Assembly: GCA_944321165.1 (NCBI GenBank)
Contig: CALUKE010000001.1
Span: 62,001-126,000 of the forward strand
DNA length: 64,000 bases
Reading direction: 5' to 3'
Source: an uncultured Odoribacter sp.
GTDB taxonomy: Bacteria; Bacteroidota; Bacteroidia; Bacteroidales; Marinifilaceae
The number at the start of each line of letters is the position of its first letter. Positions within the stretch are counted from its first letter, which is position 1. The translations under genes and the position numbers were made by a program. This document shows, piece by piece, positions 16,902 to 25,162 of this stretch. The notes beneath the pieces were generated by a model, which had not been told where the DNA came from, made no database searches, and saw nothing but the letters and a program-made list of their open reading frames with translations.

Positions 16902-17354
16902 TTATTGATTAATAGATTCAGGGCACACTACCCCAACGTTTTTGCTTCTACAAGTTTTACAATAGCCTTTGTAATAAAGATGAGTTTCTGTAATCCGAAG
17001 GTCTCCGATTTGTTTCATGTTCAGGCAAGGGCTTTCATCCACCGGAATATCCAATACTTTATTACAGCCACAGCATATGAAATGGGCATGACAGGAGGTA
17101 TCTATATCGAAACGGATATTTTTATCGTCTATCATCAACGAAGTTACTACTCCTTGGTCTGCAAACAGTCGCATCGTATTATAAACCGTCGTTTTGGATA
17201 AAGTCGGCATTTTCACACACAACGCATTGTAAATATCATCCGCAGTCGGGTGAATTCTGTTTCCCAGCAGATATTCCGCAATTGCGATCCGTTGCAACGA
17301 TGGTTTGATTCCGCAACGCAATAAATGATACTGTGCTTCTGTTGTTGTATCCAT
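16902..17354 (-). CDS. Fur-family regulator, PerR-like
   Basis: The 150-residue protein has the Fur winged-helix DNA-binding domain (about 5-80, with HPTADDIYNAL and LSKTTVYNTMRLFADQGVV) and a metal-binding dimerisation domain. Structural zinc cysteines are Cys94-x2-Cys97 and Cys132-x2-Cys135. His35, Asp83, His89 and His91 (RFDIDTSCHAH) line up with the PerR regulatory site residues H37, D85, H91 and H93. Its location directly upstream of rubrerythrin and a PerR-box-like operator just before its start indicate a peroxide-sensing repressor that controls itself and rbr. The extra Cys residues, Cys88 and Cys95, are unusual. Confidence 0.9.
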   Translation of the reverse strand: MDTTTEAQYHLLRCGIKPSLQRIAIAEYLLGNRIHPTADDIYNALCVKMPTLSKTTVYNTMRLFADQGVVTSLMIDDKNIRFDIDTSCHAHFICCGCNKVLDIPVDESPCLNMKQIGDLRITETHLYYKGYCKTCRSKNVGVVCPESINQ

Positions 17355-17361
17355 TACTAAA

Positions 17362-17376
17362 TTATAATTATTACAA
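17362..17376 (-). promoter_or_regulatory. PerR-box-like operator upstream of the PerR-like gene
   Basis: TTATAATTATTACAA at 17362-17376 matches the B. subtilis PerR box TTATAATNATTATAA in every specified position except one (T to C at position 13). It starts 8 bases upstream of the regulator ATG, where bound repressor would block transcription or initiation. Confidence 0.65.
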
Positions 17377-17508
17377 ATTTAAATCGCTTACAAAAGTACT
17401 TGTTTTTTCTAAAAAACAAAAATTTTAAAGATATATTGAGAGATTTTTTATACGCATTTTCAGAAAAATAAAATAAGAAAGCTTGATGGACAACTCCTGA
17501 TTTATTTG

Positions 17509-17516
17509 TAGTTTTG
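17509..17516 (+). promoter_or_regulatory. Promoter -7 element (TAGTTTTG) ahead of the small ORF and TonB receptor
   Basis: A perfect TAnnTTTG box ends only 4 bases before the ATG at 17521. A TTG lies 23 bases upstream of the box. Transcription would start at or just inside the small ORF, implying a leaderless message or use of the second ATG at 17536. Confidence 0.5.
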
Positions 17517-17520
17517 CGAC

Positions 17521-17847
17521 ATGTTTTTTCTGGGAATGTCGGCACATTTGTTAATTTACCTGCTGGTTCCGGCCTTTGTCATCGTTTGTTTTTATTTCAG
17601 AGGCATAGCAGGTAGTCCGGAAGTAAATTCAATACTTGCGGAAACAGTGGTATGCCAATCTACCCGACATACTTTTTCAAGTTCCACCTATGTCTGTTCT
17701 ATGGAAGAGGAAAAGGAGTCGTCGGAAAAAGTACATTCGGTTTTGAATGTACCGATATCGCTGCTTCCGGTTTGTTCCTCTGATTTTTATGCAGCTCCCC
17801 TCCTTTCCCAAAACACCTTGCGGGCACCGCCACGATTTGTGAAATAA
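17521..17847 (+). CDS. Small hypothetical membrane protein upstream of TonB receptor
   Basis: An open frame of 108 codons on the same strand as, and 47 bases before, the TonB receptor. The protein has one N-terminal hydrophobic span (LLIYLLVPAFVIVCFYF), so it is either a signal-anchored or exported protein. It then has a Ser/Thr/Glu-rich stretch and three later Cys residues, ending in TLRAPPRFVK. No family is recognised. Small single-span proteins with a similar plan often precede TonB-dependent receptors in Bacteroidales. A promoter -7 element ends 4 bases before its ATG, so an internal start at 17536 (MSAHLL) is possible. Confidence 0.5.
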   Translation: MFFLGMSAHLLIYLLVPAFVIVCFYFRGIAGSPEVNSILAETVVCQSTRHTFSSSTYVCSMEEEKESSEKVHSVLNVPISLLPVCSSDFYAAPLLSQNTLRAPPRFVK

Positions 17848-17894
17848 TGTTTTGGTGTTTTATTTTTGATTTTTGAATTTTAAAAAATAAGTAT

Positions 17895-20033
17895 ATGCGT
17901 CTTGTTTTTTGTGCGGTCATCGTGCAATTATTATTATATGGTGGTGTTCAGGCACAACAAACTTCCCTGCTTATGCCCGATGATTCTACCTATAATGTGA
18001 TCCGGGAACTGCAGGAGGTGGTGGTAACGGCTGAAAAAAGAGAACTTCAGCAGGGAAATATACCGACTGCGTTGACTGTAGTGACACCCCGTTCCATTCC
18101 CGGAGAGAATAATCCGGATTTACGGAATATATCCGGTATTGTTCCCAATTTTTACATGCAGGAAAGCGGTTTGAAATTGTCAACTCCATTGTATATTCGG
18201 GGAATCGGTACTGTTTCCGGGACTCCTCCTGTCGGACTGTATGTCGACGGGGTGCCTGTATTTGATAAAAATGCCTTTGTATTTGATCTGTATGATATTC
18301 GGCAGATCGAAGTACTCCGGGGACCTCAAACCACCCTTTACGGAAGAAATAGCATCAATGGATTGATCCATGTAAATACCAATCCTCCCGCCCATGTTTT
18401 TTCTGCGCAGGCGAAACTGGGTTATTCCAGCTATCGTTCGAAAAATGCCAGCCTGGTGCTGAATCTTCCCTGGCAGCATTTGCATCAGAAATGCTCCTTC
18501 TCTTACAATCAATCTGACGGATATTTCCGGAATCATTACGACCAAGACCGGAAATCCAATCCCTCCGATTCGTATAATTTACGTTATCAGGGACGTATTT
18601 TAACAGGGAAGGAATGGGAAGTCAACTTCGGTTTGAATTTCAACCATTCTTTTGACGGAGGATATGCCTATGCTGCGGTCGATTCACTGAAGGAGAACCG
18701 CTATCTGGTCAATTACAATACTCCTTCCTCCTATAACCGGGATTTGCTTTCTTCTTATCTGAATTTAAAGAAAGAATGGCGAACGTTGATGTTTCATGCC
18801 GTAAGTTCCTACTCCTGGTCGAAAGATAAACAGATGCTGGATGCAGATTTTACCTATCTGGATGTATTTGATAACCTGAAGAAATCAAAACAGCATCTGG
18901 TTACTCAGGAATTCAACCTGCAATCCATTGCCGACCGGCAGATCGATTGGACGGCCGGTGTTTTCGGGTTTTACAAGGATCTGATCAACCGTTATCTGGC
19001 GACTTTCGGAGCAGATAAGGCTTATCTGCTGCCGATGGATTTGGATGAAGCCAAATATGAAAATCATACCCCTACCTGGGGAATTGCCGGATACGGTCAA
19101 TTGACGGTTCAGGACATCTGGCCCGGAATGTCGCTGACGGCGGGTTTGCGTTACGATTATGAAAAATCGGAGTTGAATTATTGCGACAGTCTGCTGTTCA
19201 GTGGGCAAAACCAATATATGAAATACCATGATACTGAAGAAAACGAAAGTTTTAGTGCCTGGCTGCCCAAGTTTTCTCTTTTGCAAAAATGGAACGACCA
19301 GTTGTCTCTTTATCTGAGTGTTGCCAAAGGATATAAGGCCGGTGGGTATAATATCATTGCCAACGAAATGAGTTCCCAGTTGGTCGATTTGAAGTACAAG
19401 GAAGAAAAGCTTTGGAATTATGAACTGGGATTGAAATATTTCAGTCGGGATCAGCGATTCAATCTGAATGCCGCTCTGTTTTTCATCGATTGGAAAGATC
19501 AGCAGATTTTTGTCATGGGCATGATGGGTCCCAGTATAAAGAATGCCGGAGATGCCCATAGCTTGGGTGGGGAAATGGACCTGCACTGGAAATTTTTGCC
19601 GCATTTCACCTATCTGCTGTCCGCCGGCTATACGCATGCCGAATATTACCACAACCTGGACAAGTCTCACGAAGGCAACCGCATCGTCATGGCACCGGAA
19701 TTCACCTGTAATACCGGCCTGATGTTTCAAAAGAATGTGAAAACAAAATATTTCCGTTCCATGGCGGCATCGACGACCGTTACCGGTTTTGGTACTCAAT
19801 ATTTCGACGAAGCCAATTTGCTGAAACAGGAACCGTATTTTCTGTGGAACCTGGATTTTTCCATTTCCGGAAAACATGCGGAATTCCGAGTATGGGGGAA
19901 AAATATATTGGATAAAGCTTTCTTTGCCTATATGTTAAACAATCCGGTCGGTCAAAAGTTACCTGCCTATTACGACATGGGACAGTCCGGTGCCCCTGCC
20001 CGTTTTGGAATTTCTGTTGAATTCAAAATTTAA
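17895..20033 (+). CDS. TonB-dependent outer-membrane receptor
   Basis: The 712-residue protein has a signal peptide (MRLVFCAVIVQLLLYGGVQA). A TonB-box-like EVVVTA is near residue 42. The plug domain (about 50-160) contains PLYIRGIGTVSGTPPVGLYVDG, IRQIEVLRGPQTTLYGRNSI and GLIHVNT. The 22-strand barrel ends in PARFGISVEFKI. It lacks the carboxypeptidase-like N-terminal domain of SusC proteins and has no SusD partner, so siderophore, haem or cobalamin-type uptake is more likely than glycan uptake. A lipoprotein gene follows after 24 bases and a small membrane protein gene precedes it, probably as one transcription unit. Confidence 0.92.
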   Translation: MRLVFCAVIVQLLLYGGVQAQQTSLLMPDDSTYNVIRELQEVVVTAEKRELQQGNIPTALTVVTPRSIPGENNPDLRNISGIVPNFYMQESGLKLSTPLYIRGIGTVSGTPPVGLYVDGVPVFDKNAFVFDLYDIRQIEVLRGPQTTLYGRNSINGLIHVNTNPPAHVFSAQAKLGYSSYRSKNASLVLNLPWQHLHQKCSFSYNQSDGYFRNHYDQDRKSNPSDSYNLRYQGRILTGKEWEVNFGLNFNHSFDGGYAYAAVDSLKENRYLVNYNTPSSYNRDLLSSYLNLKKEWRTLMFHAVSSYSWSKDKQMLDADFTYLDVFDNLKKSKQHLVTQEFNLQSIADRQIDWTAGVFGFYKDLINRYLATFGADKAYLLPMDLDEAKYENHTPTWGIAGYGQLTVQDIWPGMSLTAGLRYDYEKSELNYCDSLLFSGQNQYMKYHDTEENESFSAWLPKFSLLQKWNDQLSLYLSVAKGYKAGGYNIIANEMSSQLVDLKYKEEKLWNYELGLKYFSRDQRFNLNAALFFIDWKDQQIFVMGMMGPSIKNAGDAHSLGGEMDLHWKFLPHFTYLLSAGYTHAEYYHNLDKSHEGNRIVMAPEFTCNTGLMFQKNVKTKYFRSMAASTTVTGFGTQYFDEANLLKQEPYFLWNLDFSISGKHAEFRVWGKNILDKAFFAYMLNNPVGQKLPAYYDMGQSGAPARFGISVEFKI

Positions 20034-20057
20034 TAATTCATTTTAAATTATATGTAT

Positions 20058-20729
20058 ATGAAAAAAATCGTTTATTTATTATTACTGAGTGTTATTACTT
20101 GTTTGGTCTCCTGCAATAAAAATGACCAGGATGAAAATCCCTTGGCAAATCAATACGGAAGCTATGAAGAGCCGTATTTTGTATTCGAATATGCGACAGA
20201 CACCATTCAAATGCAGGATAAAAAAATAGCCGTTGAAGATTTCAAGAAGCTGTTCACTGCCATGGCAGCCGAAAAAATGAGTGCTTATTTTAAAGGGATT
20301 CATTTCGGGGAAAATCAAGAAATGCAAATTGACATTATGAAATCTGACGGGACGAACAGCACCGTTTCCGCTTTTTATAATTTGTCGGATTCATATATGC
20401 AGGTAACCCTCAGTTCCGATTTTATCGGATCGTTGTCAAGTAAAGCGGATATGACCATCCCATCGATCAGTTTTCATTATCGGTTGGACGGCAAACGACT
20501 GAGTATGTATTTTGATAAATCGTATGTTACTGTTATTTATGCCATCATGAAAGATAAGCTTTGTCGGGCAATTGCAGGGATGATGGGTATGGATCTCGAT
20601 TTGTTGCCGGACTCAGCGCAGAGTGCTATATTGAAAGGTATTGAACAACAGATAGACGCTATCCTGAATCAGGTGCAAAAACTGGAAATCGGATTCGTAC
20701 TGACCAGGAGCAATTCCAACGGACAGTAG
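20058..20729 (+). CDS. Hypothetical lipoprotein (DUF4923/4925-like)
   Basis: The N-terminus MKKIVYLLLLSVITCLVSCNK is a lipoprotein signal with lipobox LVSC, so the protein should be anchored in the periplasm or outer membrane. The mature part (about 200 residues) is a beta-rich region (DMTIPSISFHYRLDGKRLSM) followed by a helical C-terminus. It resembles small DUF492x lipoproteins of Bacteroidales that have no known function. An upstream ATG six bases earlier (20052) is an alternative start; the later one gives the better signal peptide. It follows the TonB receptor by about 24 bases and is likely its accessory protein. Confidence 0.72.
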   Translation: MKKIVYLLLLSVITCLVSCNKNDQDENPLANQYGSYEEPYFVFEYATDTIQMQDKKIAVEDFKKLFTAMAAEKMSAYFKGIHFGENQEMQIDIMKSDGTNSTVSAFYNLSDSYMQVTLSSDFIGSLSSKADMTIPSISFHYRLDGKRLSMYFDKSYVTVIYAIMKDKLCRAIAGMMGMDLDLLPDSAQSAILKGIEQQIDAILNQVQKLEIGFVLTRSNSNGQ

Positions 20730-20814
20730 CAAATTATTCTTGAGCTGTTCGAGAAACTTTCTTTTCGTCCACGACGTATGATGGAAAAAATAATAACTTT
20801 AAAACTTCAGTACC

Positions 20815-21456
20815 ATGAATAAAGATGTTTGCAATTGCGGTTTGCTTGCCTGCAAAGAGGTGAATACAAAAGATCAGGAGAACAGATTCACTTTGCTGCC
20901 CCTGGCTTATGCAGAAAACAGTCTGGAACCTTATATCAGTGAGAAAACCGTTCGCTTCCATTACGGCAAACACCTGGCTGCCTATATCGACAATACGAAT
21001 AAGTTGAAAGCCGGTACTCCGTTCGATGACCTGCCTCTTCATGAGATCATCGTCAAGTCATCCGGAGGATTGTTCAACAATGCTGCACAGGTATTCAACC
21101 ATTACTTTTATTTCGAAGCCTTTCATCAGACAGGATTGCGGATGCCTGCAGGAAAATTGTTGCATTTGCTGGAAAAAAACTTTGGCAGTTTCGAGCAGTT
21201 CAAGGAAAAATTCACGCTGAGCGGTATGACGTTGTTCGGATCCGGCTGGGTTTGGTTGGTACAGGATGGCGAGAAATTGGAGATCATGGCTTTGCCCAAT
21301 GCAGAGAATCCATTGAAAGAGCATAAATATCCTTTGTTGACCATGGATGTGTGGGAACATGCCTATTATCTGGATACTCAAAACGCCCGTGCCAAATACA
21401 TCGAAAATTTCTGGCAAGTAATTGACTGGAAGGTCATCGAAAAAAGAATGCGATAA
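20815..21456 (+). CDS. sodB: Iron superoxide dismutase with Cys-containing N-terminal extension
   Basis: Fe/Mn-type superoxide dismutase converts superoxide to peroxide and oxygen. Metal ligands align with E. coli FeSOD: His49 (RFHYGKHLAAY), His96 (NNAAQVFNHYFYF), Asp178 and His182 (DVWEHAYYLD). The Gln in NNAAQ is the iron-type position. The usual Trp before the NH ligand is Phe94. The protein is 213 residues long because about 25 extra residues, MNKDVCNCGLLACKEVNTKD and following, precede the normal ALPYA-like start (LLPLAYAENSL). No internal ATG could give the standard start. It is probably monocistronic and followed by an inverted repeat at 21464-21492. Confidence 0.95.
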   Translation: MNKDVCNCGLLACKEVNTKDQENRFTLLPLAYAENSLEPYISEKTVRFHYGKHLAAYIDNTNKLKAGTPFDDLPLHEIIVKSSGGLFNNAAQVFNHYFYFEAFHQTGLRMPAGKLLHLLEKNFGSFEQFKEKFTLSGMTLFGSGWVWLVQDGEKLEIMALPNAENPLKEHKYPLLTMDVWEHAYYLDTQNARAKYIENFWQVIDWKVIEKRMR

Positions 21457-21463
21457 CTGACTT

Positions 21464-21492
21464 TTTGGGATGGATCGTGAGTCCATCCCAAA
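21464..21492 (+). terminator. Hairpin after superoxide dismutase gene
   Basis: An 11 bp perfect stem TTTGGGATGGA / TCCATCCCAAA with a 7-base loop lies 7 bases past the sodB stop. A U-tract is missing on the plus side, so termination is likely but not certain. The following 215 bases (21493-21706) show no credible gene. Confidence 0.65.
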
Positions 21493-21706
21493 CGACAGTC
21501 AAAAAAATATTTCCTTTCCGATTTATCTTCTATAAATCCTGTTTTATAACAGAATTATTTTCCTTTACAAGTTTTACATGCCAATACGGTTGCTTTTCAA
21601 TACATTACAAGTACCGATTACAAAAAATACGAGGCGTTTCCCTTGACTTCTCTCGTTTTATGTCTTTTATCTTTGTTGCTCGAAAACAATTTTAAATACA
21701 TAAAAC

Positions 21707-22327
21707 ATGCTTTATCGAATACCTCTACTCATCATTGTCTTCTTTTTGGGGATCGAATCTGTCGTGTACGGAAAAGAAGAGAAACGACACCGTTCTTCAG
21801 AAAAAGAGAATATCTACCGAAACTTGTACATTGAAATGCTCGGAGCCTCTAATTTTATAGGCCTTTCCTACGATTCTCGCATAAAACCCGGTTCAAGATT
21901 CGGTTATCGCATCGGGATCTCTTATGCGTGGGAAGCTTATCAGTCAATGTTTATCGGGTCTGGATCGAGCAGTTTTTTTGCAGTTCCTTTGGAAGCCAAT
22001 TATTTGTACGGGAAACGGAAAAGTAAACTGGAAACAGGTCTTGGTTTGGATATTGGAATATGTCAAGAAAATAATTCATATTGGAGTTACAATTATATTC
22101 AGACAGCGCCATTTCAAATAGAACTTATTCATTACAAAGTCAATCACTTTCAGCGGCAATTCGGCTATTATTTTTTCTCGAATATCGGATATCGCTATCA
22201 GGCTTCCCGGGGCTTTTTGTTTCGTTTCGGAATCAATGCTTCTTTCAATTTGGGGGATAAATACGGAGTTAGGAAAAGGACATTATTGTATCCGTACATC
22301 AGTTTCGGATATACCTTCAAAAACTAG
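21707..22327 (+). CDS. Hypothetical outer-membrane beta-barrel protein
   Basis: A 206-residue protein with a signal peptide (MLYRIPLLIIVFFLGIESVVYG) and a barrel-like pattern of short aromatic strands: NLYIEMLGASNFIGLSYDS, RFGYRIGISYAWEAY, FQRQFGYYFFSNIGYRYQ and GFLFRFGINASFNLGD. The final strand, LLYPYISFGYTFKN, is of barrel type with a slightly extended C-terminus. No family name is recognised. It is transcribed towards the S46 peptidase gene and shares a hairpin terminator with it. The upstream 250 bases are non-coding and AT-rich, so it probably has its own promoter. Confidence 0.75.
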   Translation: MLYRIPLLIIVFFLGIESVVYGKEEKRHRSSEKENIYRNLYIEMLGASNFIGLSYDSRIKPGSRFGYRIGISYAWEAYQSMFIGSGSSSFFAVPLEANYLYGKRKSKLETGLGLDIGICQENNSYWSYNYIQTAPFQIELIHYKVNHFQRQFGYYFFSNIGYRYQASRGFLFRFGINASFNLGDKYGVRKRTLLYPYISFGYTFKN

Positions 22328-22335
22328 GGATATAA

Positions 22336-22372
22336 AATGACCCATTTCAAGATAATCCTGGAATGGGTCATT
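22336..22372. terminator. Convergent terminator between barrel gene and S46 peptidase gene
   Basis: A 14 bp stem (one G-U pair), AATGACCCATTTCA / TGGAATGGGTCATT, with a 9-base loop sits in the 55-base gap between two convergent genes, so it probably serves both. Confidence 0.8.
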
Positions 22373-22382
22373 GGGTATATGG

Positions 22383-24536
22383 TTAATCCGTCACAATTTC
22401 CATCTCTTCAATCAGATGCTTGGCATTGGCCAGTTTATCGATGATGAAAAGAACATAACGGATATCGACCGAGATGTTTCGACAGATTTCCGGATCATAT
22501 TGAATGTCAGACATCACACCATCCCAGGCCCGATCGAAATTCAGACCGATCAAGTGTCCCTCTTCGTTCAATACCGGACTTCCGGAATTTCCTCCCGTCG
22601 TGTGATTGGTAGCAATAAAGCAGACCGGTACCTCCCCATTCTGGGTATAGGGTCCGAAATCTTTGTTTTTGTATAGATCCCTCAACTTTTGAGGAACATT
22701 ATAATCGTATATCTCCGGATTGTCTTTTTCCATGATGCCGTTTAAGGTCGTATAATGTTGATAATAGACTCCGTCGCATGGCGAATAGCCCTGAACTTTT
22801 CCGTAAGCGACTCTCAACGTAGAATTGGCGTCGGCATAAAATGTTTTTTCCGGTTGCATTTCCATCAATCCTGCCAACCAGCGTTGGTTCAATGCCGTGA
22901 TTTCTTTTTCTATTCCGGCCAAATCCGGATAAATATGCTCGGCATAAAATACATTCATGGAAAGTGCCAGACGGCAAGCCGGATCTTTTTCCAGTTTTTT
23001 ATAAGTTTCCGGAGTAGCCTGTTCGATCATTTTCAAAACATCCTCTTCATTTGCAAATAGCGATTTATCGTATAATGCGTCGGCATAAGCCGAAATTCCT
23101 TTCTTGCGGGCAGCAGCCTGAACTTCTTCCGGAATCCATTCCGGGGTTAAATTCCGGTTATAGAGCTGTAACATTTCTACCAGGATTTTTCGGTCGGTAG
23201 CAACATCATAATCCTTATAAAATTCCCGGGCTGCGGATGTTAATTGCTCTTTGGTTCTCTGCCAGTCTTGTGTGTTGTTTTTCAAGGCAGTGTAAACGCT
23301 GTTCGCCCAGGCCACGATTTCAGCCCCCCGCTTGCCGGCTTCATTGAGATAAGAGGCCGCTAAAATCAGTTTTTCTCTTTGTCCATAAAGCGTTTCATAT
23401 TGTTTCAACAAGGAGCTGTATTCTTTTTTATCGGCAGCCCAGTTCTGAAACGCCTTTTCCTGCGTCTGTTTCAGTGCCACGGTATTGAATCTTTTCAATC
23501 CCTTGGTTTCTCCCTGCCATTTTTTCCAGGAATTGGCCACACTGGCTGCTTTCGACGCATATTTGATCCGTAGCAATTCGTCCGATTCCATGGCAGCGTT
23601 GATGATATTCAATTTGGCGGTACGAATGGCTATCTTATGCGGATTTTCAATATCCTGAAGCTGTGCTACGGCAAAAGAGGTCAGGTATTCATTGGTGGTT
23701 CCGGGATATCCGAATACCATCGTGAAATCTCCTTCATTTACTCCTTTGGCTGAGATCTTAAAAAAAGTAGCCGGCTGATAAGGTTTATTCTCCGGGGAAT
23801 AGGCTGCCGGTTCATTGTCGGCACCTGCATAAATCCGTAATACTGAAAAATCTCCGGTATGTCTGGGCCACATCCAGTTGTCAGTGTCTCCTCCGAATTT
23901 ACCGATGGCTGAAGGAGGTGCCCCTACCAAACGGACATCTTTGTAGATTTTGAATACTGACATAAAATATTGATTCCCATTAAAATATGGTTTGATGTTG
24001 GCCATCAAATTGGTTCCTTGAACCGCGGCTGTTTCTAATTGTTTGCAAATGGCTTTCACCGTTTGGTTTTTTTCTTGTTCCGACATTTCCGGAGTCAGTC
24101 GTGACAGGATTTTGTCGGTTACGTCTTCCATACGCACCAATATCGAAGCCGTGATACCCGGATTGGCCAGCTCGTCGGCTTTGGTTTTGGCCCAGAAACC
24201 ATCCCGCAGATAATTGTGTTCCAGACTGCTGTGACTTTGAATCATATCGAAAGCACAATGATGGTTGGTAACGACCAATCCTTCCTGACTGATGATTTCG
24301 CCTGTGCAAAAATGGAAAAAAGGTTGTCCTTCCCGTCCCAATCCGATTACCGCATCCTTCAGAGAAGCCTGATTGATATCGTAAATGTCTTCTGCTGTCA
24401 GTTTAAATCCTTCTTTTTGCATGTCTTCGATGTTGTATTTTTTCAACAACATCGGAATCCACATGCCTTCATCGGCATAACAACCGATCCAGCTTGCCCA
24501 CAAGGCCAAAATTAAAAGTAACGATTTTTTCTTCAT
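22383..24536 (-). CDS. S46 dipeptidyl-peptidase, DPP11-like
   Basis: S46 peptidases release dipeptides from protein fragments in the periplasm. After trimming to MKKKSLLLILALWASWIGCY (ATG at 24536) the protein has 717 residues with a signal peptide. Catalytic residues are visible: His in VVTNHHCAFD, Asp in GGDTDNWMWPRHTGDFSVLR, and Ser651 in TTGGNSGSPVLN. Arg669 (IGLNFDRAW) is 18 residues after the Ser, the spacing of P. gingivalis DPP11 Ser655/Arg673. That Arg gives Asp/Glu preference, whereas DPP7 has Gly there. The longer in-frame start lacks a signal peptide and was rejected. It ends the operon that begins near 28001. Confidence 0.94.
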   Translation of the reverse strand: MKKKSLLLILALWASWIGCYADEGMWIPMLLKKYNIEDMQKEGFKLTAEDIYDINQASLKDAVIGLGREGQPFFHFCTGEIISQEGLVVTNHHCAFDMIQSHSSLEHNYLRDGFWAKTKADELANPGITASILVRMEDVTDKILSRLTPEMSEQEKNQTVKAICKQLETAAVQGTNLMANIKPYFNGNQYFMSVFKIYKDVRLVGAPPSAIGKFGGDTDNWMWPRHTGDFSVLRIYAGADNEPAAYSPENKPYQPATFFKISAKGVNEGDFTMVFGYPGTTNEYLTSFAVAQLQDIENPHKIAIRTAKLNIINAAMESDELLRIKYASKAASVANSWKKWQGETKGLKRFNTVALKQTQEKAFQNWAADKKEYSSLLKQYETLYGQREKLILAASYLNEAGKRGAEIVAWANSVYTALKNNTQDWQRTKEQLTSAAREFYKDYDVATDRKILVEMLQLYNRNLTPEWIPEEVQAAARKKGISAYADALYDKSLFANEEDVLKMIEQATPETYKKLEKDPACRLALSMNVFYAEHIYPDLAGIEKEITALNQRWLAGLMEMQPEKTFYADANSTLRVAYGKVQGYSPCDGVYYQHYTTLNGIMEKDNPEIYDYNVPQKLRDLYKNKDFGPYTQNGEVPVCFIATNHTTGGNSGSPVLNEEGHLIGLNFDRAWDGVMSDIQYDPEICRNISVDIRYVLFIIDKLANAKHLIEEMEIVTD

Positions 24537-24571
24537 AAAATTTAGTATTGAGATTTGTTTTGTTTTTCTGT

Positions 24572-25150
24572 TTATTTCTTGTTTATCGGAAAACATTTCA
24601 AGGCTTCGTAGAGTTGTTGTACCGGCAGCCCCATAACGTTGTAAAAAGAACCTTCAATTCGCTTGATTCCGATGTAGCCGATCCATTCCTGGATACCGTA
24701 GGCACCCGCTTTGTCAAACGGCTGACAGGTATCCACATAATAAATGATCTCTTCGTCGGAAAGAGTTTTGAAATATACATCCGTATAAGCGGAAAAAGAA
24801 TTCTGGGCACGAGTCGTTGTCAGACAGACGCCGGAAACGACCTGATGTTTTCGGCCAGACAGCTGGTGCAGCATTTCAATGGCATGTGCCCGATTTTTCG
24901 GTTTGCCCAATATCTTTTGATCCAGACAGACAACAGTGTCGGCCGTTATCAATAATTCATCTTCCTGCAATTCTCCAGAAAAAGGCCGTGCCTTCAAAAT
25001 GGCCAGGTATTCCGGCACTTTTTCTACGGCCAACCCCTCCGGCCATATCTCTTGCGTCTGTTTCAATCTAACTTCGAACTGAAATCCGGCATCCTGCATC
25101 AATTGATGGCGTCTGGGGGAAGCGGATGCTAAAATCAATTTATATTTCAT
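24572..25150 (-). CDS. Maf-like nucleoside triphosphate pyrophosphatase
   Basis: Maf proteins hydrolyse dTTP, UTP or modified nucleotides to monophosphates, cleansing the nucleotide pool. The 192-residue protein has the phosphate-binding start LILASASPRRHQL, then ELLITADTVVCLDQKILGKP, FDKAGAYGIQE and GSFYNVMGLPV. These are all the conserved Maf motifs in order and match the YhdE subfamily (dTTP/UTP). It is 12 bases downstream of the UbiA gene and 35 bases upstream of the S46 gene. This fits the common Bacteroidales order DUF2520, HAD phosphatase, UbiA, Maf. Confidence 0.95.
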   Translation of the reverse strand: MKYKLILASASPRRHQLMQDAGFQFEVRLKQTQEIWPEGLAVEKVPEYLAILKARPFSGELQEDELLITADTVVCLDQKILGKPKNRAHAIEMLHQLSGRKHQVVSGVCLTTTRAQNSFSAYTDVYFKTLSDEEIIYYVDTCQPFDKAGAYGIQEWIGYIGIKRIEGSFYNVMGLPVQQLYEALKCFPINKK

Positions 25151-25162
25151 AAGTTTTTATAT

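Noticed and set aside
18885..19877. Open frame of 330 codons on the minus strand inside the TonB receptor gene
   Set aside because: It is fully antisense to a receptor with a clear signal peptide, plug and barrel, and has no recognisable domain; codon usage of the sense frame explains it.
21493..21706. Short plus-strand frames between sodB and the barrel gene
   Set aside because: Low-complexity, Phe/Ser-rich translation with no start context; looks like non-coding AT-rich leader DNA.
24537..24596. Longer start for the S46 peptidase
   Set aside because: It overlaps the end of maf and lacks a signal peptide at its N-terminus; the ATG at 24536 has both correct spacing and signal.
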